DNA of 64,000 nt, taken from Deltaproteobacteria bacterium. GTDB lineage: Bacteria > Myxococcota_A > UBA9042 > PHBI01. Location of the stretch: NCBI GenBank assembly GCA_011526585.1, contig WYBB01000010.1, positions 1 to 64,000 on the forward strand. Direction: 5' to 3'. The notes below the pieces were generated by a model that saw only the letters and a list, made by a program, of their open reading frames with translations, ran no database searches and had not been told where the DNA came from. This document shows, piece by piece, positions 26,731 through 36,100 of the stretch (within the stretch, counting starts at the first letter, position 1; each line of letters begins with the position of its first letter). The translations under genes and the position numbers were made by a program.

Positions 26731-27024
26731 ATGGATCACGTCAAGGGCAGCCCGACGGTGCGCGCCGCGCGCCCGGGGACGATCGAGACCGCCGCGCAAG
26801 AGCGGTTCGTGCTCGCGCTCGGGCTCGCATGACGAGCCGCTCACGCTGCTCGGCATGCGCCTCTTCTTCAGCACGAGCCTCAGCGAGGGCTTCGAGGTCG
26901 CCTGCGCGAGCTGCCACCACCCGGCGCTCGGCGGAGCGGACGGCCTGAGCCCGTCGATCGGCACCGGCGCCGTCGACCCGGCCGTGCTCGGCCCGGGCCG
27001 CCGCTTCACCGGCGGCGCGCCTGA
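26731..27024 (+). pseudogene. Remnant of a di-heme cytochrome c peroxidase/MauG-like protein
   Basis: From ATG 26731 a frame reads MDHVKGSPTVRAARPG, then ERFVLALGLA and stop. One base over, the reading continues as DEPLTLLGMRLFFSTSLSEG, then VACASCHHPALGGADGLS and LGPGRRF. This matches the start of the first heme domain (one CxxCH motif, CASCH) of bacterial cytochrome c peroxidases. The gene is broken by a frameshift near 26828, lacks a signal peptide and the second heme domain, and ends abruptly where the neighbouring lipoprotein gene begins (27025). The remainder must have been deleted. Confidence 0.7.
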
Positions 27025-27906
27025 TCAGCGCCGGGCGGTCACCGCCGGCGTGAGGGTCCAGGTCTCGGCGGCTTGTCCCGCATCACCGTCGACGCGCACC
27101 TCGACGCCGGCGGCGACACGCCGATAGGTGATGCGCTTGGGCCAGTCGTGCTCGCGGTTCTCGAAGACCACGCGATCGGCCTCGCGCACCGTGGCCGTGA
27201 ATGCGGTCGGCGGGCGCCCCAGCGGCTGCGCCTGGTAGATCACTCGGCCGTCGTGAACCTCGATGCGTAGATGCTCGAAGAACACCGTCTCGCCGTCGCG
27301 GATCGTTCGCCCCGAGCCGATCATGCTGCCGGCCTGCGGCGCCAGCCACGCCTCTTCGATGACGCTGCCGTCGTGCTCGCCGACCCAGGCGCCGGCCAGC
27401 CACGCGAGGGTGGCCAGCTCGTCCTCGCCGGAGGAGGTTCGCACCGCGGCGCCAGCAGCCTCCTTGACGAGGTCGAAGCGCTCGTTGGGCACGGTGAGCG
27501 CGAGGTTGTAGTGGGCTATCTGCCAGCGCCCGCCGTGCCGGCGCAGCACCCCGCTGCCGCGTGCCGGACCGAGATTCCCGGTCGCGAGGTCCTCGTCGAA
27601 CCAGGCGACATCGCCTTCGATGGTGATGGCGCGACGCACTGCCTCGAAGCGCCAGGCCTTGCCGGCTGCGAAGTGTGGGTGCGCGTACGAGCGGAACGCG
27701 GCCTTGGACCAGCGCTCGCTCGCGTCGGTGCCGAGGAACACCGCCTGGTCGTGGAGATGGCCGAAGTAGCGCGCCTCGTCCGCCCGAGCCGCGGCCTGGT
27801 GCCAGTCATCGAGCACGGCCGCGACGGCGACCCGCGGGTCGCGCTCGTCGCGCGCGGCGCAGCCGATGAGGACGAGCGTCAAGCCGAGGATGCCGTGGTG
27901 CTTCAT
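27025..27906 (-). CDS. Lipoprotein with SnoaL/DUF4440-like and DUF6265-like domains
   Basis: A 293-residue predicted lipoprotein; ATG 27906 has AAGG four bases upstream, and MKHHGILGLTLVLIGC has the lipobox LIGC. Residues ~30-150 look like an NTF2-fold SnoaL/DUF4440 domain (VAAVLDDWHQAAARADEARY, FLGTDASERW, WQIAHYNLAL). Residues ~170-290 carry the DUF6265 pattern (LAWLAGAWVGEHDGSVIEEAW, split by me at GAWVG; then MIGSGRTIRDGETVFFEHLR, QPLGRPPTAF, FENREHDWPKRITYRR). Both modules are common separately in exported proteins that bind small ligands. The fusion suggests a periplasmic ligand-binding or stress protein; no reaction can be assigned. It is divergent from the beta-helix lipoprotein gene over 104 bases. 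Confidence 0.8.
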   Translation of the reverse strand: MKHHGILGLTLVLIGCAARDERDPRVAVAAVLDDWHQAAARADEARYFGHLHDQAVFLGTDASERWSKAAFRSYAHPHFAAGKAWRFEAVRRAITIEGDVAWFDEDLATGNLGPARGSGVLRRHGGRWQIAHYNLALTVPNERFDLVKEAAGAAVRTSSGEDELATLAWLAGAWVGEHDGSVIEEAWLAPQAGSMIGSGRTIRDGETVFFEHLRIEVHDGRVIYQAQPLGRPPTAFTATVREADRVVFENREHDWPKRITYRRVAAGVEVRVDGDAGQAAETWTLTPAVTARR

Positions 27907-28010
27907 TTCACCTTGCATATCACACGGGCCGCCGAGCGCGCGGCGGTCACACGGCGCCGGTTCGTGCCCGCCGACTGGCCAAACGTCCGACAATGGCCAA
28001 GATGGTATTC

Positions 28011-30257
28011 ATGAAGACAACACTCACGCGCTTGACCCACGCATGCGCTCTACTGGCCGCGGCCTGCTCGGGCTCAGAGCCCTCCACGCCGGCCGCCGAC
28101 GTCGGCTCGCAGCAGGACGTCGAGGCCTCGCCCGACACGGACGCGCAAGCCGACGCACCGCCGTCCGACACCACGACCAGCGCGCCGCCCGACACCGCCA
28201 CGACCGCGCCCGACAGCGAGCCGTCCGACACCGTCGTGACCGCGCCCGACAGCGAGCCGTCCGACACCGCCACGACCGCGCCCGACAGCGAGCCGTCCGA
28301 CACCGCCACGACCGCGCCCGACAGCGAGCCGTCCGACACCGCCACGACCGCGCCCGACAGCGCGACCCCGTCGGACGCCGACGCCACCGAAGACGCCGGC
28401 GCGTTGCCCACGATGACGACGATCACCCTGTTCCCCGGCGACGGCCCCCAGAGCCCCTACCTGCAGCTCACGTCCGGTGGCGACACCGACGTCGAGGTCG
28501 TCACCGTCGGGGCGTCGTCGTCGTCCGCCGTCCGCTCTGGCAACGGCGCCTCGCTCGGGAGCGACAACGCGATCCCGGACGACTACATCCAGGTCGACAT
28601 CGCGAGCGCCGCGCTCTTCCAGGGCTGGCCGACCCCGAGCGTGCTCCTCGAGATCGAGTACCTCGACGAGGGCACCGACGGCTTCGTCGTCGAGTACGAC
28701 GGGAGCGGCGGCGTGTTCACGCGCAGCCACCTCGTCTACAAGACCGACACGCGGCGCCTCAAGACCGCCTCGTTCCTCATCAAGGACGGCTACTTCGGCG
28801 ATCGGGGCAACAACGCCGACCTGCGCATCGACGACCTCGTCGACGGCGCCGAGACCGTTCACCGGATCTCCCTGACGCTGCTGCCCGTTCCGACCGTGAC
28901 CAACATCGATGAGTGCGGCGCCGATCCGCTCGACGAGGTCCCGGACTCGGACGCGATCCAGCGTTGCATCGACCGGATGGCCGACGGAGATACGCTGCTG
29001 TTCAGCTCGGCCGCGGGGCGTGCCGGCTATCGCGGCTACCTCGTGGACAAGACGCTGTTCGCCGTGACCCGGAGCGACGGCGGCCGCTTCCTGACCTTCG
29101 CCGCCACCGATCCGGCCGATCCGGCCCTGCTCGCCGCCACGCGCGACCTCGCCGGCTTCGTGCTGCGGCTGATGGCACGCTCGGCGGTGCACCAGAGCGG
29201 GCGCATCGATCACATCACCTTCACGTCGCTGCACATCGACGGCAACCGCGGCGAGCGCGTGTGCTACGGCGAAGACCAGGTCGGAAACGGCGTGGACGAC
29301 AACTGGGGCTCGTGGCTGGCTGGCGAGTGCAACGAGCACGGCGATCCCTGGTGCAACCCGGGGAGCGTCGCCCTCGCCGCCGGCTGGAACATCTTCGCCC
29401 AGGACCACGAGGCCGAGCCGGATCGGTGGAGCAACGACATCGTGGCCGAAGGCCTCCGCGTCACCAACACCGAGTGCGGCACCGCGTTCGCCGTCGAGGG
29501 TGCGGGGGGCTTCATCGTGGGATGCACGATCGACACCGCCGGTGATCACGTGCACGCCGACGGCTGCGCGAGCACCGATCCCGACGCCGACGGGTTGGGC
29601 GACTGGTCCGACGGCATGACGATCATCGGGCCGGCCCACCAGATCATCGGCAACACCATCCGCGATCCCTCCGATGTCGGTATCGTCTTCTTCGGCGGCC
29701 GCGAGACGGTCATCCGGGACAACGAGCTGCGCGTCACCGCCGGCAACCACGGAGCGTTCGCGGCCATCGCGGTGCACCCGTGGGCCTTCGGCGACGTCGG
29801 GGCGATGCAGGTCGTCGACAACCGCGTCGAGAGCGATGGCGACTCGACCTGTGGCGGCATGCACGCCGGCATCAACCTCGGCGTGCACATGTGGGGCAAC
29901 GGCTGCGACGGTCCGACGCCGACCGCCGTCGGAAACCCGGGATGCGACGAGGAGGCCGAGCCGCCGATGGGGTCGCTGTGCCCGGAGAGCGGCCGCTGTC
30001 AGAAGTGGGCTCACGTCCCGGCGGTTGAGACGCTCGTCTTGCGTGGCAACACCGTCGCAGGTGCGCACGTCAACTTCCTCGTGGAGGGGGTCGACGGCAG
30101 CATCGACGACCAGGGCAACATCAGCGTCGGCCCACGGAGCACGGACTGGCAAGGCGCCCGCGACTGCGGCGGTATCTCGTGGGAGGCGACCGATCGCATC
30201 GCCCACCACCCGGCGCTCGAGGGTTGGAGCGACGTGCGCGTGCACTGCGAGCGCTGA
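28011..30257 (+). CDS. Surface lipoprotein with Asp/Thr-rich repeat stalk and beta-helix domain
   Basis: A 748-residue lipoprotein. The start MKTTLTRLTHACALLAAAC has lipobox AAAC. Residues ~20-130 are a low-complexity stalk of 12-residue units (TATTAPDSEPSD). The body has a jelly-roll-like domain (LFPGDGPQSPYLQL, IQVDIASAALFQGW) and then a right-handed parallel beta-helix with recurrent turns (LHIDGNRGERV, GFIVGCTIDTAGD, QIIGNTIRDPSD, TVIRDNELRV, VVDNRVES, LVLRGNTVAGA). Beta-helix folds of this length are usually polysaccharide lyases, epimerases or adhesins. No catalytic set is recognisable. Several Cys residues fit an extracytoplasmic location. No operon partner. An ATG at 27993 is a possible earlier start. 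Confidence 0.83.
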   Translation: MKTTLTRLTHACALLAAACSGSEPSTPAADVGSQQDVEASPDTDAQADAPPSDTTTSAPPDTATTAPDSEPSDTVVTAPDSEPSDTATTAPDSEPSDTATTAPDSEPSDTATTAPDSATPSDADATEDAGALPTMTTITLFPGDGPQSPYLQLTSGGDTDVEVVTVGASSSSAVRSGNGASLGSDNAIPDDYIQVDIASAALFQGWPTPSVLLEIEYLDEGTDGFVVEYDGSGGVFTRSHLVYKTDTRRLKTASFLIKDGYFGDRGNNADLRIDDLVDGAETVHRISLTLLPVPTVTNIDECGADPLDEVPDSDAIQRCIDRMADGDTLLFSSAAGRAGYRGYLVDKTLFAVTRSDGGRFLTFAATDPADPALLAATRDLAGFVLRLMARSAVHQSGRIDHITFTSLHIDGNRGERVCYGEDQVGNGVDDNWGSWLAGECNEHGDPWCNPGSVALAAGWNIFAQDHEAEPDRWSNDIVAEGLRVTNTECGTAFAVEGAGGFIVGCTIDTAGDHVHADGCASTDPDADGLGDWSDGMTIIGPAHQIIGNTIRDPSDVGIVFFGGRETVIRDNELRVTAGNHGAFAAIAVHPWAFGDVGAMQVVDNRVESDGDSTCGGMHAGINLGVHMWGNGCDGPTPTAVGNPGCDEEAEPPMGSLCPESGRCQKWAHVPAVETLVLRGNTVAGAHVNFLVEGVDGSIDDQGNISVGPRSTDWQGARDCGGISWEATDRIAHHPALEGWSDVRVHCER
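28191..28370 (+). repeat. 36-bp tandem repeat inside beta-helix lipoprotein gene
   Basis: Four near-identical 36-base units plus a degenerate fifth (starts at 28191, 28227, 28263, 28299, 28335) encode the 12-residue unit DTATTAPDSEPS. The second unit differs at a few bases (VVTAPDS). The array is in frame, so copy-number change would alter stalk length without breaking the gene. Confidence 0.85.
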
Positions 30258-30433
30258 CGCGGCATCGACTCGACCGGCCCTCGTGCCCTGTCCGGCGACC
30301 ACCGGCACCATCGCGGCGCTGCACGTCGGTGTCGCGATGCGCATCGCCTTCGCCGTGGCGCTGCCGCCGCCTGCGCGCTGACCCCCGAGGTCATCGTCCC
30401 GCACGTTGCGGCGCGGGTGCATGGCGGTTAGCA

Positions 30434-30467
30434 GGTTCGGACCCGCCGCACCTCCGGAGGTCCGACC
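30434..30467 (+). promoter_or_regulatory. Ribosome-binding site inside a predicted hairpin
   Basis: The arms GGTTCGGACC (30434-30443) and GGTCCGACC (30459-30467) pair with one bulged T, and the inner sequence contains the palindrome ACCTCCGGAGGT. The GGAGG Shine-Dalgarno of the gene starting at 30470 (positions 30456-30460) lies within the stem, so translation could be limited by RNA folding. Confidence 0.4.
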
Positions 30468-30469
30468 GC

Positions 30470-32539
30470 ATGAGCCGTCCCGAGCGACTCCTCACCATCT
30501 CACCGACAATGCACGGCGACACCTTCGACGCCGCGCCGGACGCGGTCGAGGTGCCGAACGCGCCACCGCAGCCCCGCGCGCGCAAGCCCGGCGCCCGCAA
30601 GCTCACGCCGACCGAGCGCGCCAACCGCGCACGCGCCACCGGTCGCCCCGGCACCTACGAGATCTGGTTCCTGGTGATCTTCGAGCCCGGCACCCGGCGC
30701 GCGACCTGGCTCCGCTTCACGACCTTCACGCCGGTCGCGGGCCGCCGTGAGCCGGCGCGCTCGCTCATCTGGGCCGCCACCTTCGACGCCGAGGCGGCGA
30801 GCCCCGCGCGCGCGGTCAAGGCGCTGCACGACCCCCACGCGTTCAAGACCCGCCCCGACGGCTTCCACATCCAGATCGCCGACGCCGAGCTCGGCGAGGG
30901 CTACTGCCGCGGCGCCGTCGACGGCGAGCACCTGCGCCTCGCCTGGGACCTCGCCTTCGTGCCCGCGAAGCGCCCGTCGAACCGCCTGCCGCGTCTGCTC
31001 GCGGCGCTCCCGCTGCCGGTGCGCTCTGCCCACGTGCACACCGAGACCACCTTCAGCGGCGAGCTCGTCGTCGACGGGGTGCGCCGCCGCCTCGAGGACG
31101 CGGTCGGGGTGCAGATGCACATCGTCGGCAAGCGCCGCGTCGACGAGATCCGCTGGGTCTACGCCCCCGAGCTGGTCGATCCGACGACGGGCGCCAGGGC
31201 GACCTGCGAGGCCACCGCGGTGCGCCTCAAGCGCAAGGTCGCCGGCCTCGAGACGCCCTGGGTCACCGGCGTGCACCTCGGCGGCGCGCACCCACTCGAG
31301 CTGGCGACGCTGATGCCCAGCGGCAAGGTGCGTGTCAGCCAGCCGCGCGATCTGCTCGTCGGGCTGAGCGCGCAGCGGGCCACCCGGCGCGTGTGCCTGC
31401 GCAGCTGGGCGAGCCCCGAGCGGTTCGTCGGCTATCGCTATCGCGATCCGCGCCGCGGCGACTCGGCGGTCGCGCAGAGCGACATCGCGGACGCCTACGT
31501 CGAGGTCTTCGATCGGGCGCACCCGCTGGCACGCTGGCGCCCGGCGGCGCAGTTGGTGGCCAGGCGCACGGCGGCGCTGGAGCTGCACGGCCCCGATCCG
31601 ATCGACGGCCTCGCGTACGTCGCCTGGGACGCGCGCGAAGCGACGCAGCCCGCGCGCCGAGCGCCCGCGGATCGCCCGCCCGATCGCGCCGCGCTCGGCG
31701 GGGAGCTCGTGCCGTTGCCCTCGCCCGGCGCGATCCACGCGCTCGGGCTGACCTACGCCGGACACCTGCGCGAGACCGGCGAGTCGCTGCCGCCGGTCTC
31801 GTTCGACAAGGATCTCGCGTCGTGGTGGCCCGCCGAAGACGAGGTCGCGGTGCCCCAGAGCGAAGCGCTGCTCGCCGCGCTGGAGCGGCTGGAGCCCGGG
31901 CTCGCCGCCTCGCTGCGCGCGCGCTTCCGCTTCCTGCCCGCGCTGATGGACTACGAGGTGGAGCTCGGCGTGATGCTGCTCGAGGATCTCGATCCGGCGG
32001 CGCTCGACGACGCGCGCGCGCCGATCCGCCTCGGCTACTTCGTCGCCAACGATCTGACGGCGCGCAGCGTGCAGCTCCTCGGCGAGGGCCGCGCGGATCG
32101 CCTGCGCTACTGGTCGCTGGCCAAGAGCTTCCCGGGCTTCCTGCCGGTGACCCGCCACCTCTGGATCCCTGCGGACACGACCGCCGCGAGCTTCCCGGAG
32201 CTCGAGCTGACGACGCGCGTCAACGGCGAGGTCCGGCAGCGCGCGAGCACGCGCGAGCTCCTGCTCTCGCCGCGCGAGGTGCTGCGCCACACCGCCGCCG
32301 TCACCGGCCGCATGCCGAGGCGCGGCGACGTGATCCTCAGCGGGACCCCCGCGGGCGTGGCGCTCCGGGTGCCACGCTGGAAGCGCCGCCTCGCCGATCG
32401 GCTGCTCGATCGCTTCGGCAAGCTCGCGGCCGCGATCCACGGACACGCTCGCGGCGTGGGCTTCCTGCTGCCCGGCGATCGCGTGGAGGTCGACGGCGGC
32501 CCGCTCGGCGCGCGCACCGTGACCCTCGCGCTCGGTTGA
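30470..32539 (+). CDS. Fusion of lipocalin-like domain and fumarylacetoacetate-hydrolase domain
   Basis: A 689-residue cytoplasmic protein. The C-terminal part (~410-689) is a fumarylacetoacetate hydrolase family domain: AIHALGLTYAGHLRETGE, FLPALMDYEVELGVML (metal-binding Glu pair), GYFVANDLTARSVQLL, SLAKSFPGFLPVTRHLW, TRVNGEVRQRASTRELL and GDVILSGTPAGVAL. Such domains hydrolyse or decarboxylate beta-diketone-type acids using Mg2+/Mn2+. The N-terminal ~400 residues (YEIWFLVIFEPGTRRATWLR, LIWAATFDAE, AHVHTETTFSGELVVDG, LGGAHPLELATLM) are all-beta and resemble AttH/CrtC-like double-lipocalin proteins. That assignment is tentative. This fusion is unusual, because FAH proteins are normally stand-alone. 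Start 30470 has GGAGG nine bases upstream within a hairpin; ATG 30509 is an alternative. The next gene begins 73 bases later. Confidence 0.83.
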   Translation: MSRPERLLTISPTMHGDTFDAAPDAVEVPNAPPQPRARKPGARKLTPTERANRARATGRPGTYEIWFLVIFEPGTRRATWLRFTTFTPVAGRREPARSLIWAATFDAEAASPARAVKALHDPHAFKTRPDGFHIQIADAELGEGYCRGAVDGEHLRLAWDLAFVPAKRPSNRLPRLLAALPLPVRSAHVHTETTFSGELVVDGVRRRLEDAVGVQMHIVGKRRVDEIRWVYAPELVDPTTGARATCEATAVRLKRKVAGLETPWVTGVHLGGAHPLELATLMPSGKVRVSQPRDLLVGLSAQRATRRVCLRSWASPERFVGYRYRDPRRGDSAVAQSDIADAYVEVFDRAHPLARWRPAAQLVARRTAALELHGPDPIDGLAYVAWDAREATQPARRAPADRPPDRAALGGELVPLPSPGAIHALGLTYAGHLRETGESLPPVSFDKDLASWWPAEDEVAVPQSEALLAALERLEPGLAASLRARFRFLPALMDYEVELGVMLLEDLDPAALDDARAPIRLGYFVANDLTARSVQLLGEGRADRLRYWSLAKSFPGFLPVTRHLWIPADTTAASFPELELTTRVNGEVRQRASTRELLLSPREVLRHTAAVTGRMPRRGDVILSGTPAGVALRVPRWKRRLADRLLDRFGKLAAAIHGHARGVGFLLPGDRVEVDGGPLGARTVTLALG

Positions 32540-32612
32540 TGCCGTCGGTCGGCGGCGTGGATCGGCCTTGCGACCGGTTGCGATCGGCGCCAGGACGTGG
32601 AACACGGCGGAC

Positions 32613-33152
32613 ATGGCGCAACCCCCGACCATCCATCGTGTGCACGTCGAGCTGACCGACGTCGATCGCGGCGTCTACGAGACGCTGGACCTGAGGCTCG
32701 CGCGCCACCCGTCGGAGACCGTCCGCTTCATGGTGCTGCGCGTGCTCGCGTACGCGCTCTCCTACGAGGAGGGCATGGCCTTTTCCAAGGGAGGGCTGTC
32801 GAGCCCGGACGAGGCGCCGCTGTCGGTCACCGACCCGACGGGCCTCATGCTGCGGTGGATCGAGATCGGCTCGCCCTCGGGTGAGCGCTTGCACAAGGCC
32901 GCCAAGGCCTGCCGGCAGGTCGAGATCTACACCAGCGCCGACCTCGCGGTGCTGAGACGCGAGGTGCGCAAGGTCCAGGTCTTCCGCATCGACGAGATCG
33001 CCGTCTGGCATCTCGAGCCGAGCTTCATCCTGGCCATCGAGCAGCACGTCGGGCGCGAGACCAGGCTCGCGCTGACGCGCACCGCCGGCACCCTCTACGT
33101 GAGCGCCGGCGGTGAGACGCTGGAGTGTCGCCTCGAGCCGACGCGGCTCTGA
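32613..33152 (+). CDS. yaeQ: YaeQ family protein
   Basis: A 179-residue protein that matches YaeQ along its whole length: start TIHRVHVELTDVDRGVYETL, ARHPSETVRFMVLRVLAYAL, FSKGGLSSPDEAPLSVTD, and a C-terminal part with RVHGR-type replaced by VGRETRLALTRTAGTLYVS. YaeQ has a PD-(D/E)XK nuclease-like fold; older work linked it to RfaH/haemolysin expression, but its activity is not established. It is cytoplasmic, with no signal peptide. It follows the FAH fusion on the same strand and is convergent with the large lipoprotein gene nine bases downstream. Start ATG 32613 is preferred because the 15 codons before it are not conserved-looking. Confidence 0.88.
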   Translation: MAQPPTIHRVHVELTDVDRGVYETLDLRLARHPSETVRFMVLRVLAYALSYEEGMAFSKGGLSSPDEAPLSVTDPTGLMLRWIEIGSPSGERLHKAAKACRQVEIYTSADLAVLRREVRKVQVFRIDEIAVWHLEPSFILAIEQHVGRETRLALTRTAGTLYVSAGGETLECRLEPTRL

Positions 33153-33161
33153 GCGACCTCC

Positions 33162-36100
33162 TCACTTCAGGATGACGAGCACGTCGAGGCCGAGCACGTC
33201 GGCGCCACCGGCTTGCAGGCGCTCGAAGCAGCCCAGCGGCGGCGAGGCGGTGAAGCGATAGCGGAAGGCGATGAAGCCGCAGGCGTTCTGCGCGGGCACC
33301 GGGCCGACCGTGAACGGTGCGCCGACGTCGACGAGGTGGCTGCCGGGGTTCGTGCTCGCGAGCGGGTCGATGTAGATGTCGTCGAAGTCGAGCGAGAGCC
33401 AGCGGCACCCGCTGCCGACGATGAAGACGTTGCCGGTGCCTTGCGCCTGACACGTCGCGGACTGCGCGCTGTCGACCGTGCGGCAGACGCGGTTGCCGCC
33501 TTCGATGAGGCAGGCCTGGCCGGCGCCGCACGCCGGGTCACAATGCCCGCCGATCGCCATGTTGCCGATCGAGGTCGAGATCGAGAGGCTCGACGCCCAG
33601 CACGAGGCGCACGAGGTCTCGTCGCAGACCCAGCCGGCGCCGTCGGCCTGGAGGAAGCCCTCGAACGGGGGGCTCGAGCTCGTGAGCTCGACGAGGTTGG
33701 TGATCGGCGCCGTCGGCCCGTTGCCATCGGTGCCGGTGAGCACCGCGCCCTGGGTACCGCCCGGATCGGGGAAGCGCGCCACGACGAGGATCTCGACGAC
33801 CTCGGCGCCGCGCTGGATGCGCACGTACACCGCCAGGTCGCCGCCGAAGCCCTCGGGCGAGGTGCTCTTCACGGTGAGCATCGTGCCCGAGAGCGTGAAC
33901 GTCTGCGTGTAGCTCGGGCTGCCACCGACGAGGCTAACGGTCGTCGCGCCGGCGCCGCCGCTGACCCAGGTGGTGACGTCGACGACCTGACCGGGATTGA
34001 CGAGCACCCAGCAGTCGCTGATCACGCGCGAGAGGCGCGGCACACACTGGCCACCGGAGCAGATGACGCCGTCGCCGCACGGCGTACCGTCGGGCAGGTT
34101 CGTCGTGCCGCAGCCTTCGTTCGGATCGCAGATCGCCTGCTGACAGATCGGCGGCGCCGGGCAGGTGATCGCCTGATGCGTGCAGCCGGTCTGCGGGTTG
34201 CAGCCATCGATCGTGCAGACGTCGTCGTCGTCGCAGTTCTCGGGGACCTCGACGCAGCCCTGGCTCGGATCGCAGAAGCGCTCGACGCACGCGTCGCCCT
34301 GACCGCAGAGGTCGTCGCTGGGGGTGTGCTCGCAGCGCCCGGTGTCGCCCGCGGCGACGCAATGGTCGAGCGTGCAGGCGATGTCGTCGTCGCAGTCGAT
34401 CGGCGTGCCCATGCACACGCCCTCGACGCAGTGATCCTGCTCGCTGCAGCCGTCGCCATCGTCGCACGGATCGCCGGTCAGGAGCTGCGAGATGCAGGCG
34501 TGATCGACGCAGCGGTAGGCGACGCACTCCGGCGGCACGCCGCAGTCGGCGTCGACGTTGCAGCAGTCGGGGCCCGGTACCGGACAGACGACCGCGCCCG
34601 GGCAGAGCCCGCCCGGCGCGCCCGGCAGACCATCGGGGATGTCGGCGGGCGTGCCGATCCCGAGGCCCATGGCGCCGGCGCCACCAGGCGGTTCGCCGTC
34701 GCCACCGTTGCCGCCGTTGCCACCCCGGAGCGCGTTGGCGCCAGCCGGTCCGGTGCGCGAGACCCCGTCGCCGCCGCGGCCGCCGTCGCCCCCCTTCTCG
34801 GGCGGCGCGCAGCAGGTCGATCCATTGCCGCCCTTGCCGCCGGTCGCGGTCGCGGTGCCGTCGACGCGGATCGGCAGGCCTTGCGGATCGCGCCCGGCGA
34901 CCGCCACCGCCTTGCCGCCGCGGCCGCCGTCGCAATCGGGACAGCCGACACCGGGGCCACCCTCGCCGCCGGTCACGGTCGCGTCGCCGCCGACGCCGGA
35001 GAACAGGGTCTGCACGCCATCGGGACTCCCCTCGCCGGGCCACGCGCGCGCGATCCCGCTGCGCCCGCCGAAGCCGTAGAGCGTGCAGCCGCGCTGGCCG
35101 GGGCAGCCGCCGGGCGCGACCGCCGGGTTCGGCGTCGAGGTCGCGTCGCCGCCGAAGCCCGAGCTCGCGTCGGCGTCACCGCCCGCGCCGCGTGCGCTGA
35201 GCCCGTAGGACGCGCGCCCACCGGTGGCGTAGGCGTAGCCGCCGCGACCGGCCCAGGAGTACTCGACGCTGCAGCCGTTGCAGGTCGAGTCGCCGCCGTC
35301 GCCTGCCGTCGCCTCGCCGTCGCCGCCGTCGCCGCCGCGGTAGGTGCCGGTCGGGAAGAGGTGATCGACGTAGACCTCCGGGTCGGGCGCCAGATCGGGG
35401 CGCGTGACGAAGTACCAGACCGAGCGCCCACCGCGGCCGCCGACGGCGCTGGCATCACCGCCGCGGCCGGCATACTCGTCGCAGTCCATGCATGGCGCCG
35501 GCGTCTGCCCGATCGCGGTCGCGTCGCCGCCCGCGCCGCCAAGACACGTCCCGCCCCGGCACCCGAAGGTGATGCGGTAGGCCTCGTCGAAGCAGACCTC
35601 CTCGGCGAGGTAGGCGATCCCGCCGCCGCCGAGGCCGCCGCGCCCGCCGATCGCGGTCGCCGAGTCGGCGTTGTCACACGCGGCGCCGGGACCGGCCGCG
35701 TCGACGTCGTTGTCCGCGTCGCCTCCGTTGCCACCATCGGCCCCGCGCACCGTCATCGCGCCACAATAGGAGACCGATCCTTCGGGCGCGGAGAAGAGCA
35801 CGCCGAACCACGGGGCCCCATTGCCGCCCCGGACCACGCCGTCGGGCTCCGGCCCGAGGTCGTCGCCGCCATGGCCGCCGCGCGCACCGTTGAAGGTGCC
35901 GCCGCAGAGGACGACCTTGCCCGCGTAGGACGCCGCGGCGAACCCGCGCGCCGACTTGCCGTTTTCGCCCGGACCGCCGTTCATGCCGGGCGAGCTCGTG
36001 AAGACCAGGGTCGGGTTGATGACGATCGTGCCCGTCGACAGGCCGATGAGGATCGCGCCGCCCTGCCCCCAGGCGCGGAGCTCGGCGCTGCCCAGACGCA

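Noticed and set aside
28191..28370. 36-bp repeats as a CRISPR array
   Set aside because: The units are contiguous without spacers and encode an in-frame protein repeat.
30258..30433. A short lipoprotein or transglycosylase remnant after the beta-helix gene
   Set aside because: A few residues (ACALTPEVIVPHVAAR) look protein-like, but there is no start, no length and no support beyond chance.
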